This document shows, one piece after another, positions 27,392-35,931 of a stretch of DNA of 64,000 nucleotides. Within the stretch, counting starts at the first letter, position 1, and every line of letters begins with the position of its first letter. Position numbers and translations under genes: made by a program. A model generated the notes under the pieces. It was not told the DNA's origin and ran no database searches. It saw nothing but the letters and a program-made list of their open reading frames with translations. Source of the DNA: Pseudobutyrivibrio xylanivorans (GTDB taxonomy: Bacteria; Bacillota; Clostridia; Lachnospirales; Lachnospiraceae); assembly GCF_010906925.1 (NCBI RefSeq), contig NZ_VTVE01000005.1, forward strand, positions 1-64,000, read 5' to 3'.

Positions 27392-28120
27392 ATGATAGGA
27401 TTAGGGACTTTAATTAACACAGTAGCTATTATTTTTGGAGGATTAATTGGCAATTTTACTGGTAAATTGTTTAAAGAAGATCAGCAACATGCAATAACTA
27501 AGGCTTGCGGAATCAGCGTTTTGTTTATTGCTATAGCTGGTGCTATGCAGGGAATGATGGCTATTGATGGTAAAAATCTTGTCAGTGGAAAATCAATGCT
27601 TGTTGTCCTTTGCATTGTGTTTGGAACTATAATTGGCGAATTAATTGGAATAGAAAATGGTTTTGAGCGCTTTGGAGAATGGCTCAAGGTAAAATCGGGA
27701 AATAGTGGTGATAAGGAATTCGTAAATGCGTTTGTAACAGCGTCCCTAACAGTTTGTATTGGAGCTATGGCGATAGTTGGTGCTATTCAGGATGGAATCT
27801 TGGGAGACTATTCCACATTGGCTGTAAAATCTGTGCTTGATTTTATCGTAGTTGCAGTTATGACTTCATCATTAGGAAAGGGCAGTGCTTTTTCGGCAAT
27901 CCCTATTTTCTTGTTTGAGGGTTCCATAACTTTGCTTGCCAAACTGATTTCACCAATTATGACTGATATGGCAATAGCTTATCTGTCACTTATTGGATCT
28001 ATACTTATTTTTTGTGTTGGTGTAAATCTCGTATGGGGGAAAACAGTGCGAGTTGCAAACATGCTTCCTGGATTGATATTTGCTGTTGTAGCTGTATATA
28101 TTCCAGGCGGAATATTTTAA
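27392..28120 (+). CDS. DUF554 membrane protein
   Basis: 242 residues, about seven membrane helices, with the DUF554 start GLGTLINTVAIIFGGLIGN and the motif VGAIQDGILGDYSTLAVKSVLDF. Predicted transporter-like protein; the substrate is not established. It converges with the LysR gene on the other strand. Confidence 0.9.
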   Translation: MIGLGTLINTVAIIFGGLIGNFTGKLFKEDQQHAITKACGISVLFIAIAGAMQGMMAIDGKNLVSGKSMLVVLCIVFGTIIGELIGIENGFERFGEWLKVKSGNSGDKEFVNAFVTASLTVCIGAMAIVGAIQDGILGDYSTLAVKSVLDFIVVAVMTSSLGKGSAFSAIPIFLFEGSITLLAKLISPIMTDMAIAYLSLIGSILIFCVGVNLVWGKTVRVANMLPGLIFAVVAVYIPGGIF

Positions 28121-28129
28121 AGACTATAG

Positions 28130-29005
28130 CTAGCTAAAGGATTCTTTTATGTGAGAAAGGAATCTTTCGGCTATAGGTGTAAATGTTTGATAGCGATTCC
28201 ATGCTATATATATTTTGTTTTCAAGCTTTGGAGACAGTGGTCTAAATACAAGGCCGCTGTCTTTTGATGTATTAATAAGATGTTTATATGTTAAGAGGTA
28301 CCCAAGACCTTCCATAGTGAAAATGGAGCCATTATAAGAAAGGCGGAAGGAACCCTCCAGTTGAAGCTCTGAAAATCTGCTTCCAGCCCAGTTCTTTATA
28401 TCTCCATTCCATGCTTGGTCTGAACAGAACAGTGGCAAACCAATAAGGTCATCCAAACGGATGGCTTTTTTCTTTGCAAGGTGATCATTTTCAGGAATAA
28501 TAAGGCCCCAAATATCTGCTCGGGGAAATTCTATATATTCGTATTTACGAACATCAGGCTGTTCAACAAAAACTACAAAATCCAACAGTCCCTTATCTAT
28601 TTTTTCAGAAAGCTGTTCTGTATCACCGCTTGTGATGTGGTAGTGGAGATTTGGATAGCTTTCTTTAAATGCTTTGATGGATTTTGCAAGATATCTTAGC
28701 TGATATGATTCTGCAAGTCCAAGATACAGTTCGCCTCCATTTATGTCGTCAAGAGATACGAATTCCTGCTCAATTTTGTCGGCCATGCGGACGAGATCTT
28801 CGGCTCGATTGCGAAGAAGGATTCCTTCCTCTGTCAGTTTTATACTAAAGCTGTGTCTAGTAAAAAGTTTTTTCCCAAGCTCCTCCTCAAGTGATTTCAG
28901 TTGTTTTGATAAAGTGGGCTGAGTTACATGTAAAAGCTCAGCAGCTCTACTCATATTTTCTTCTCTTGCTACAGCAAGGAAATATCGTAAGGTTCTGATT
29001 TCCAT
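28130..29005 (-). CDS. LysR family transcriptional regulator
   Basis: 291 residues. N-terminal winged HTH (MEIRTLRYFLAVAREENMSRAAELLHVTQPTLSKQ by position 1-35) and a C-terminal periplasmic-binding-like effector domain (about 90-290). It is divergent from the 29165-31174 operon, and a perfect LysR operator lies between them, so that operon is the probable target. Confidence 0.93.
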   Translation of the reverse strand: MEIRTLRYFLAVAREENMSRAAELLHVTQPTLSKQLKSLEEELGKKLFTRHSFSIKLTEEGILLRNRAEDLVRMADKIEQEFVSLDDINGGELYLGLAESYQLRYLAKSIKAFKESYPNLHYHITSGDTEQLSEKIDKGLLDFVVFVEQPDVRKYEYIEFPRADIWGLIIPENDHLAKKKAIRLDDLIGLPLFCSDQAWNGDIKNWAGSRFSELQLEGSFRLSYNGSIFTMEGLGYLLTYKHLINTSKDSGLVFRPLSPKLENKIYIAWNRYQTFTPIAERFLSHIKESFS

Positions 29006-29048
29006 GTGATTTCTCCTATAGTATATCCTGGATAAAAAACTTATTGCT

Positions 29049-29077
29049 ATATGATATGCACAAAAGGAATATCATAT
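29049..29077. promoter_or_regulatory. LysR operator (T-N11-A dyad)
   Basis: ATATGATAT and ATATCATAT are exact inverted repeats with an 11-nt spacer, placed between the divergent lysR and operon starts. TATAAC at 29084 is a candidate -10 for the rightward operon. Confidence 0.75.
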
Positions 29078-29164
29078 TATTCATTATAACCATTAGCGAA
29101 AAAGTCCACAAGCAAATACAATTTAACTGTAAACAAGAGAACAATTAGTTAATGAGGAAAACTC

Positions 29165-29386
29165 ATGGATAAAGAATGTTTAAAACAGATGCTTATTGAT
29201 GTGGGATGTGATGATGAGGTTATGGAAAAAATATTGAATCGATTAAATTCGGGCAATGTTAAGGAACTTCTAAATCTGCTGAAAAAAGAGAGATGCCACG
29301 TCATGGATGAATATCATGAAAGTGTAAGGAAAGTAGATTGCATGGATTTCATGATTAGAAAAATTGAAAAAGAAATTAATCAATAA
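29165..29386 (+). CDS. Small helical protein
   Basis: 73 residues, no membrane segment, predicted helical hairpin (CGDDEVMEKILNRLNSGNVKELL-like region). No family recognised with confidence. A GAGG site precedes the ATG. First gene of the LysR-controlled operon, 18 nt before the hydrolase gene. Confidence 0.65.
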   Translation: MDKECLKQMLIDVGCDDEVMEKILNRLNSGNVKELLNLLKKERCHVMDEYHESVRKVDCMDFMIRKIEKEINQ

Positions 29387-29404
29387 TTTAGGAGGGTTCA
29401 AGTG

Positions 29405-30406
29405 ATGATTAGAAAAGAAGAACTTAATTTAGTGACAGAGTGGGATAAGACTTTTCCAAAAAGTGAAAAAGTAGAACATAGCAAGGTGACATTTGTGAAT
29501 CGCTATGGGATTACGCTTGCTACAGATATGTATGTGCCTAAAAATGCAGAAGGCAAGCTTGCAGCTATTGCAGTGTCTGGACCTTTTGGAGCAGTCAAAG
29601 AACAATGCTCAGGACTATACGCGCAGACAATGGCGGAGAGAGGATTTCTCACAATAGCATTTGACCCATCATTTACAGGTGAAAGTGGGGGAAATGTAAG
29701 ATATATGGCGTCGCCTGATATTAATACAGAAGATTTTATGGCTGCCGTTGATTTTCTTTCGCTAAATGATAAAGTAGATTCTAATAGAATTGGAATTATA
29801 GGAATATGCGGCTGGGGCGGCATGGCTATAAACACTGCTGCACTTGATACAAGAATCAAAGCAACAGCTGCCATGACTATGTATGACATGACAAGAGTTA
29901 ATGCTAAGGGGTATTTTGATTCTGAAGATAGTGAAGAAAAGCGATATGAAGCAAAAAAAGCTTTGTGTGCTAGACGTCTTGAGGATCTAAAGGCTGGAGA
30001 ATATTTAAGAGCAGGCGGTGTTGTGGACCCGCTTCCAGAGGATGCACCATTTTTTGTAAAGGATTATTTTGATTATTACAAAACTAGTCGAGGATATCAT
30101 AATCGTTCCCTTAATTCCAATGATGGATGGAATATGATTGGCTGTGAGTCTTTTGTAAATCAGCCTATTCTCCAATACAGTAATGAGATTAGAAGTGCAG
30201 TTCTCCTTGTGCATGGAGAGAAGGCTCATTCTTGCTACTTTTCAAAGGATGCATATGCGGACATGATTAAGGACAGCAAGTATGTAGATAATAAGGAACT
30301 TATGATAATTCCAGATGCAGTACATACTGATCTTTATGATGGCGGAGAAAAGGATTATATCCCATTTGACAAGTTGGAGAGCTTTTTTAACGAGTATTTA
30401 AAATAA
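29405..30406 (+). CDS. Alpha/beta hydrolase, dienelactone hydrolase-like
   Basis: 333 residues, start 29405 with GGAGGG 8 nt upstream (a GTG at 29402 is also possible). Nucleophile elbow is GICGWGG with Cys in the serine position, as in dienelactone hydrolases; an acidic residue and late His (IPDAVHTDLYD) complete a triad. These proteins (YcjY-like) act on small esters or lactones. The operon partner is a carboxymuconolactone decarboxylase-cupin, which fits aromatic or lactone metabolism or redox stress. Confidence 0.85.
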   Translation: MIRKEELNLVTEWDKTFPKSEKVEHSKVTFVNRYGITLATDMYVPKNAEGKLAAIAVSGPFGAVKEQCSGLYAQTMAERGFLTIAFDPSFTGESGGNVRYMASPDINTEDFMAAVDFLSLNDKVDSNRIGIIGICGWGGMAINTAALDTRIKATAAMTMYDMTRVNAKGYFDSEDSEEKRYEAKKALCARRLEDLKAGEYLRAGGVVDPLPEDAPFFVKDYFDYYKTSRGYHNRSLNSNDGWNMIGCESFVNQPILQYSNEIRSAVLLVHGEKAHSCYFSKDAYADMIKDSKYVDNKELMIIPDAVHTDLYDGGEKDYIPFDKLESFFNEYLK

Positions 30407-30415
30407 GGAGAGAAA

Positions 30416-31174
30416 ATGAGCGAAAAAATAGTACAGACAGCAGGGCGTCAACAACTAGGAGAATTTGCTCCAGAGTTTGCACATTTCAATGATGATATTC
30501 TTTTTGGAGAAAATTGGAATAATCAGGACATCGATGTAAAGACTAGAAGTATTATCACTGTAGTTGCCCTTATGTCTCAAGGAATCACAGACAGCAGTCT
30601 TAAATATCATATCGCAAATGCTAAAAATCATGGAGTTACTCAAAAAGAAATGGCGGCGGTAATTACTCATGTGGCTTTTTATGCTGGATGGCCAAAAGCA
30701 TGGGCGGTGTTTAATCTAGCTAAGGAAGTATATAATGAGCAAATTCCAGAAATTACCGACAAGGACCGTTATCAGAATACAATTTTCTTCCCAATAGGTG
30801 CGCCAAACGATGCTTATGCTCAGTATTTTGATGGTCAGAGTTATTTAGCTCCAGTTTCTAAGGAGCAAATATCTATATTTAATGTGACATTTGAACCGGG
30901 CTGTAGAAATCACTGGCATGTTCATCATGCGACCAGTGGTGGCGGACAGATGCTTATATGTGTCGGCGGAAGAGGCTATTATCAGGAAGAAGGAAAAGAG
31001 GCAATAGAGCTTCATCCAGGAGATGTAGTAAATATACCTGCTAATGTAAAGCATTGGCATGGGGCAGCTAAGGATTCATGGTTCTCACATCTGGCTATTG
31101 AAATAGATGGAGAGAATACAAGCAATGAATGGCTTGAGGCAGTTTCTGCTGAAGATTATAACAAGTTAAAATAG
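30416..31174 (+). CDS. Carboxymuconolactone decarboxylase-like plus cupin fusion
   Basis: 252 residues. N-terminal CMD/AhpD-like helical domain (about 15-110, VKTRSIITVVALMSQG, HVAFYAGWPKAW) fused to a cupin (about 135-235) with metal ligands in HWHVHHATSGGGQML and HWHG. CMD-cupin proteins are common beside LysR regulators in Firmicutes. The AhpD-type CxxC pair is not seen, so a peroxidase role is not supported. Terminator follows. Confidence 0.9.
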   Translation: MSEKIVQTAGRQQLGEFAPEFAHFNDDILFGENWNNQDIDVKTRSIITVVALMSQGITDSSLKYHIANAKNHGVTQKEMAAVITHVAFYAGWPKAWAVFNLAKEVYNEQIPEITDKDRYQNTIFFPIGAPNDAYAQYFDGQSYLAPVSKEQISIFNVTFEPGCRNHWHVHHATSGGGQMLICVGGRGYYQEEGKEAIELHPGDVVNIPANVKHWHGAAKDSWFSHLAIEIDGENTSNEWLEAVSAEDYNKLK

Positions 31175-31184
31175 ATGTACATAC

Positions 31185-31219
31185 AATAGCGTCTAATTAA
31201 GTAGATTAGGCGTTATTTT
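31185..31219 (+). terminator. Terminator of the LysR-controlled operon
   Basis: ATAGCGTCTAAT/ATTAGGCGTTAT stem (two mismatches or wobble) with a 7-nt loop and six Ts. Confidence 0.8.
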
Positions 31220-31316
31220 TTAGGCAAAATAAAGGGCGGTATAGAATTTACTTTTTTGAAATTCGCATTTTCGGTATAATTATAAAAATAGATAGTGTAA
31301 AGGATATATAGTAATT

Positions 31317-31757
31317 ATGACAGCTGAAGAAATGTGGAGAGCATCTGGCATTGATGGTGAATATATAGCATGGGGATTCGGTGATGATGCTGATACACTT
31401 GCAAAATTAGTAAAAAATGGGATAAAAACTGCTACCTGTTCTGCCTATGTATTTTATGAAATAGAAGATGAAGATTTACCCCAAAAGGGAGATTATAATA
31501 TTATTCTTGATTCTAATGAGAATGCAGTTTGCATTATTAAAACAATAAATGTATATATCACTAGGTTCAATGCTGTTTCAGAAGAACATGCATATAAAGA
31601 GGGCGAAGGTGACCGTTCTTTGGAATATTGGAGAAAAGTGCATAAGGAATTTTTTACAGAAGAGCTTAAGTCGTTAAATCAAGAGTTTGATGAAAATATG
31701 GAATTGGTTTGTGAGGAATTTGAGGTAGTCTACAAAGAAAACGGAGTAGTTATTTAA
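31317..31757 (+). CDS. ASCH domain protein
   Basis: 146 residues with the ASCH pattern (AWGFGDDADTLAKLVKNGIKTATCSA, GDYNIILDSNENAVCIIKT, EGEGDRSLEYWRKVHKEFF). ASCH folds resemble PUA domains; bacterial members include RNA-binding proteins and amidohydrolases for modified nucleosides. A TATAAT at 31275-31280 is the likely promoter. Confidence 0.85.
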   Translation: MTAEEMWRASGIDGEYIAWGFGDDADTLAKLVKNGIKTATCSAYVFYEIEDEDLPQKGDYNIILDSNENAVCIIKTINVYITRFNAVSEEHAYKEGEGDRSLEYWRKVHKEFFTEELKSLNQEFDENMELVCEEFEVVYKENGVVI

Positions 31758-31781
31758 TATAAGATAATATGGGGGACACTA

Positions 31782-32579
31782 ATGCATAAGAATGGATGCG
31801 TAAAAGTTGGTGATACAGAAATGTATTATGTAGCTTTTGGGGAAGGAAAAAAGAATCTGGTAGTTTTACCTGGATTATCAGATGGCTTGTGGACTGTAAA
31901 AGGAAAGGCATGGCTTTTAGCAGGCTCATATAAAAAGTTTTTTACCGACTATACGGTTTATATGTTTAGCAGAAAAAATCATATTCCAGAAGGCTATTCT
32001 ATTGAAGATATGGCAGATGACCAGGCACAGGCAATGAGAAACATAGGAATTGATAAAGCTATGGTGATGGGAGTATCTCAGGGCGGAATGATAGCGCAAT
32101 TTCTGGCAGCAAATCACCCTGAGCTTGTTGAAAAACTAATTCTTGTTGTGACTGCACCCTATGCAAATGAAACAATAAAAACTGTTGTCTCAAAATGGAT
32201 AGATATGACAACTACAGCTTCTCATACAGAATTAATGCTAGATACTGCTGAGAAGGTTTACACAAAAGAATTCAATGAAAAGAATAAGAGTTTTCTTCCT
32301 CTTGTAGCCCGATTCACTAAGCCTAAAAATTACGATAGATTCCGCAAAAACGCATATGCGATATTGGATTTTGATGCGAGAAATGTACTATCTCAAATAA
32401 AATGTCCAACATATATTTTGTCGGGCGACTGCGATAACACAGTGGGAAATGACGCTCCTTATGAGTTACATGAAGCAATTGCTGGAAGTGAAATGCAGAT
32501 TTTTAAAGGCCTTGGACATGGCCTTTTTGAGGAAGACAAGGATTTTTATAATAAAGTATTAGAATTCTGCAATAGATAA
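31782..32579 (+). CDS. Alpha/beta fold hydrolase
   Basis: 265 residues. Nucleophile elbow GVSQGG (Ser near 101), oxyanion region LPGLSDG and late His in GLGHGLFEE. A cytosolic ester or lipid hydrolase of unknown substrate. GGGGGA precedes the ATG; 24 nt after the ASCH gene. Confidence 0.88.
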   Translation: MHKNGCVKVGDTEMYYVAFGEGKKNLVVLPGLSDGLWTVKGKAWLLAGSYKKFFTDYTVYMFSRKNHIPEGYSIEDMADDQAQAMRNIGIDKAMVMGVSQGGMIAQFLAANHPELVEKLILVVTAPYANETIKTVVSKWIDMTTTASHTELMLDTAEKVYTKEFNEKNKSFLPLVARFTKPKNYDRFRKNAYAILDFDARNVLSQIKCPTYILSGDCDNTVGNDAPYELHEAIAGSEMQIFKGLGHGLFEEDKDFYNKVLEFCNR

Positions 32580-32693
32580 ATCCTTAAGACTATAAAAAGC
32601 TGGCTGAGGCAAAACTAGAAGACTAGTTTCCGTGTTGTAGTAATTATATTCAGTATGATTTAGGAAATAGTTTATAGAGAGGTATGGAATATA

Positions 32694-33281
32694 ATGGGTG
32701 TATCAATTCAAGATGAAATAATTGATAGAGCTATAGAATATGTTAGCACGTTATTTAAGGGTAATTCAGATGGACATGATGTGCAGCATACTCTTCGTGT
32801 ATACAAGAATGTCCAGTTATTATTAAAATCATATCCTGAAGCCGACTCTTTTATTTCATTATTGTCTGCATTATTACCTGATGTGGATGATCATAAACTT
32901 TTTAAAACTGAGAATAATTTTAATGCAAGAACCTTTTTGAAAGAGAATGGATTATCAAGAGAATTAATAGATGAAATTTGTGAGGTAATAAATTCTGTTT
33001 CTTTTAGTAAGAATAAGGGGAAGACACCTAGAACACTTGAAGGTCAAATTGTTCAGGATGCGGACAGACTTGATGCTATTGGAGCTATAGGTATTGCCAG
33101 AACTTTTGCCTATGGAGGAAGATCCGGTAGATCTCTTGATGATTCAATACAGCATTTTTATGATAAGTTGCTTCTGTTAAAAGATGAGATGAATACTGGG
33201 GCTGCAATTAAGATTGCTGTAATGCGGCATGAATACATGGAAAACTTTTTAAAGGAATACAATGACGAAAACATAATTTAA
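32694..33281 (+). CDS. HD domain phosphohydrolase-like protein with altered HD motif
   Basis: 195 residues. First metal-ligand region GHDVQHTLRVYKN (His 28/32) and the C-terminal QDADRLDAIGAIGIAR are intact. The central motif reads LLPDVDDHKLF where the family has LLHDVDDHKL: residue 62 is Pro (CCT) in place of His (CAT). This is a single C-for-A change at 32878 and should damage the metal site. The gene is otherwise full length and open. Either a recently inactivated enzyme or a sequencing error. Confidence 0.85.
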   Translation: MGVSIQDEIIDRAIEYVSTLFKGNSDGHDVQHTLRVYKNVQLLLKSYPEADSFISLLSALLPDVDDHKLFKTENNFNARTFLKENGLSRELIDEICEVINSVSFSKNKGKTPRTLEGQIVQDADRLDAIGAIGIARTFAYGGRSGRSLDDSIQHFYDKLLLLKDEMNTGAAIKIAVMRHEYMENFLKEYNDENII

Positions 33282-33298
33282 AAAGAGAACTTTTGACG

Positions 33299-33793
33299 AT
33301 GACAGAAAATATAGAATTAAGAAAAATAAAAGAAACAGAATTAGAACAAGCCCTTCATATTTATAATTCAAACAAAGATTTTTTGATACATCATATAGGA
33401 AAAGAGCGTGTTGATGAGGAATTTCTTATCAATGAAATTGATGAGATGCTGGCTCATGGATTCACATCTAATATTGTATCTATAGAAGATGAGCCAGTCG
33501 GTATCATAGATTATTTATTAAATGATGAAGGCTATGTTTACCTTTCGCTGCTGATGTTATCAAGGGAGAATCAGAAGAAGGGACTTGGCAAGAAAGTTTA
33601 TAGTTCATTTGAAAACATGGTTCGTAATTACGGAGCAAATACTATTAGAATTGATGTTGTGGATGACTATGAGAATAATGTAATTCCTTTTTGGAAAAAA
33701 ATGGGATTTGAAACAAAAAGACATGATGAATTAACATGGGGTGATAAAAAATCCAAAGTTTCCGTCATGAAAAAGGATTTACAATCGAGGTAG
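33299..33793 (+). CDS. GNAT acetyltransferase
   Basis: 164 residues from ATG 33299 (a TTG at 33293 is in frame). Acetyl-CoA loop RENQKKGLGKKVYSSFENMV and the C-terminal PFWKKMGFET motif. Substrate unknown. It starts 18 nt after the HD gene and ends 4 nt before the 2H phosphoesterase, so all three are likely one transcript. Confidence 0.88.
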   Translation: MTENIELRKIKETELEQALHIYNSNKDFLIHHIGKERVDEEFLINEIDEMLAHGFTSNIVSIEDEPVGIIDYLLNDEGYVYLSLLMLSRENQKKGLGKKVYSSFENMVRNYGANTIRIDVVDDYENNVIPFWKKMGFETKRHDELTWGDKKSKVSVMKKDLQSR

Positions 33794-33796
33794 ACT

Positions 33797-34318
33797 ATGT
33801 ATCTGGTTTCGGCATATTTTGACAATGAAACGAATAAAATACTGCAGGGGTATATTAATAAAATAGCGGCGGCTACAGGCAATGATTTTATGGTTAAGAA
33901 TAATGTGCCACCACATTTGACATTGTCGGCTATAGAAGCCCGAGGTGTGGATGTGTTGCTGCCAGCATTTGATTCTCTGGCAGGAGAAATCAAGCAGGGA
34001 GAAATATCCATAATCACAGTGGGCCAGTTGATGCCTCAGGTGATTTATGCAGCTCCCTATTTAAATGATTATCTCTCAACTTTAGAGCAGAGTGTTTTTG
34101 ATTGTCTAGCAGGTATTCCTGAGACTACAGTGAGCAATTACTATAAGCCTCTTTCCTGGCTGCCACATATAACACTTGCAAAGACATTGACTAGGGAACA
34201 GATGCTAGATGCTGTAAAGGTCATGCAGGATTTTAAGAGCATCAAGGCCAAGATTGTGAAAATCGGTTTGGCAAAAGTCAATCCGCATGAGGATGTCAGT
34301 GTGATATCTTTATGCTAA
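33797..34318 (+). CDS. 2'-5' RNA ligase-like 2H phosphoesterase
   Basis: 173 residues with both signature HxTx motifs, PPHLTLS (about residue 37) and LPHITLA (about 117), the expected spacing for the 2H superfamily. It would hydrolyse or ligate 2'-5' or cyclic phosphodiesters. The 3' end overlaps the convergent HAD gene by 9 bp. Confidence 0.9.
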   Translation: MYLVSAYFDNETNKILQGYINKIAAATGNDFMVKNNVPPHLTLSAIEARGVDVLLPAFDSLAGEIKQGEISIITVGQLMPQVIYAAPYLNDYLSTLEQSVFDCLAGIPETTVSNYYKPLSWLPHITLAKTLTREQMLDAVKVMQDFKSIKAKIVKIGLAKVNPHEDVSVISLC

Positions 34319-35125
34319 AAGAATAAATTTTTCGATTGCAGCAGCTACGCCATCTGCGTCATTGGAAGGGGCAATGAAATCAGCCCATTCCTTTGTCTCT
34401 ACTTGAGCGTTTTCCATAGCTACGGCAAGTCCAGCGTATCTCATCATAGGGATATCATTGTAGCCATCGCCGCAGGCAATCAGAGATTTCCTATCAATGC
34501 CCAGCTTTTCTAACAATATCTCCAGCGAGGATGCTTTCTCAATTCCCTGTGGGGTAATCTCCAAAAAGAATGGTTCTGAAAAGAATATGTTTACCGCGCC
34601 CTTTAGCTTGTCATCAAGCTTAGATTGAAGTTGCTGAAGAATCTTGTGGTCGCCAACACAGAGAAATTTAACAGGAGGGTCCAGCTGAGCCTCTTCCTCT
34701 AGATGAAATACCTGTCGAATAGGTATATTGTTAATGCGGGATTCGAAGTGCACGTACTCATCATTTTCGTCATTAGTGATGATACCCTCTGAATCATATG
34801 TCAAGGTGGTAACTTCTAGCTTATTGGCACAGTGAACAATATCGGCATAATATTCAGTAGGGATGACTTCTCTGCGAATGACTTCTCCTGTTTTGCAGTC
34901 GATAATCATGCCTCCGTTGTATGCCAGAATATATCCTCCAACTTCTTCCAAATGAAGCTGCTTTGCAATTTTCTTGATTCCAGGAACGGGTCTTCCTGAT
35001 GCAAGTATTATTTTTACTCCAGCCTTTGCGGCTTTCATTATTATTTCTTTGTTTTTCTTACTAATCTCTTTATTACTGTTTAAAAGAGTTCCATCTAAAT
35101 CTAATGCTATAGCTCTGTATTTCAT
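34310..35125 (-). CDS. Cof-type HAD phosphatase
   Basis: 271 residues, start placed at ATG 35125 so that the protein opens MKYRAIALDLDGTLLNS. HAD motif I DLDGTLL, motif II ASGRP, motif IV ACGDGYNDIPMM. Cof/YidA-like sugar-phosphate phosphatase with a C2 cap. Upstream codons back to a TTG at 35161 are not family sequence. Confidence 0.92.
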   Translation of the reverse strand: MKYRAIALDLDGTLLNSNKEISKKNKEIIMKAAKAGVKIILASGRPVPGIKKIAKQLHLEEVGGYILAYNGGMIIDCKTGEVIRREVIPTEYYADIVHCANKLEVTTLTYDSEGIITNDENDEYVHFESRINNIPIRQVFHLEEEAQLDPPVKFLCVGDHKILQQLQSKLDDKLKGAVNIFFSEPFFLEITPQGIEKASSLEILLEKLGIDRKSLIACGDGYNDIPMMRYAGLAVAMENAQVETKEWADFIAPSNDADGVAAAIEKFILLA

Positions 35126-35188
35126 AAGTGATATCTTAGCAAGGGCTTTCCTATTCGTCAATTTAAACTTTATAACTGTAGATAATCC

Positions 35189-35217
35189 TTTATATGCAAA
35201 ACCTGTAATGCTATAAT
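35189..35217 (+). promoter_or_regulatory. Probable promoter of the two-component genes
   Basis: TTTATA, 17-nt spacer, TATAAT; the -35 is weak. It lies 36 nt before the response regulator start. Confidence 0.5.
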
Positions 35218-35253
35218 GAAACGGTAATTTATGGACAAAAATGGTATATTGGT

Positions 35254-35928
35254 ATGGATTATAGAATATTTATAGTAGAAGATGACAGAGGTATTGCTGA
35301 GGGCATTACTGAACAGATGGAGCAGTGGGGGCTAGAGGCAAAGCCAGTATTAGACTTTCACAATGTGATGGGAGAATTCGCAGAATATCAGCCCCATCTT
35401 GTTCTTATGGACATTTCACTTCCTTTTATGAGTGGCTATCACTGGTGCAGCGAGATTAGGAAGGTTTCCTCGGTTCCTGTCATTTTTGTTTCTTCTGCTT
35501 CGGACAATATGAATATCGTAATGGCGGTAAACATGGGTGCTGATGATTTTATTGCAAAGCCATTTGATCAAAATGTGCTTACAGCAAAGGTACAGGCTCT
35601 TTTGAGACGCACCTACGACTTTGGCGTGTCATCTCCAATTATCGAGCACGAGGGTGCATTGTTGAATACTGGAGATAACACCCTTACCTATCAGGATGCT
35701 AAAATCGATTTAACTAAAAATGAATATCGCCTGCTTCTTACACTGATGCAGAACAAAGGGAAAATTGTAAGCCGAGAAAAGCTTATGGAAGCCCTCTGGG
35801 AGAGTGGAGATTTTATCGACGAAAACACTCTTACTGTAAATGTAGGAAGGCTTAGAAAGAAGCTGGAAAATGCAGGACTTAAGAATTTCATTACCACCAA
35901 ATCTGGTGTGGGATACAAAGTGGGGTAG
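35254..35928 (+). CDS. bceR: OmpR-family response regulator, BceR-like
   Basis: 224 residues: receiver domain with phospho-acceptor Asp in HLVLMDISLPF and a C-terminal winged helix (LTKNEYRLLLTLMQNKGKIVSREKL). Followed after 3 nt by an intramembrane-sensing kinase and then a BceAB-type ABC transporter, the standard gene order of a peptide antibiotic detoxification module. It should activate bceAB. Confidence 0.92.
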   Translation: MDYRIFIVEDDRGIAEGITEQMEQWGLEAKPVLDFHNVMGEFAEYQPHLVLMDISLPFMSGYHWCSEIRKVSSVPVIFVSSASDNMNIVMAVNMGADDFIAKPFDQNVLTAKVQALLRRTYDFGVSSPIIEHEGALLNTGDNTLTYQDAKIDLTKNEYRLLLTLMQNKGKIVSREKLMEALWESGDFIDENTLTVNVGRLRKKLENAGLKNFITTKSGVGYKVG

Positions 35929-35931
35929 ATA

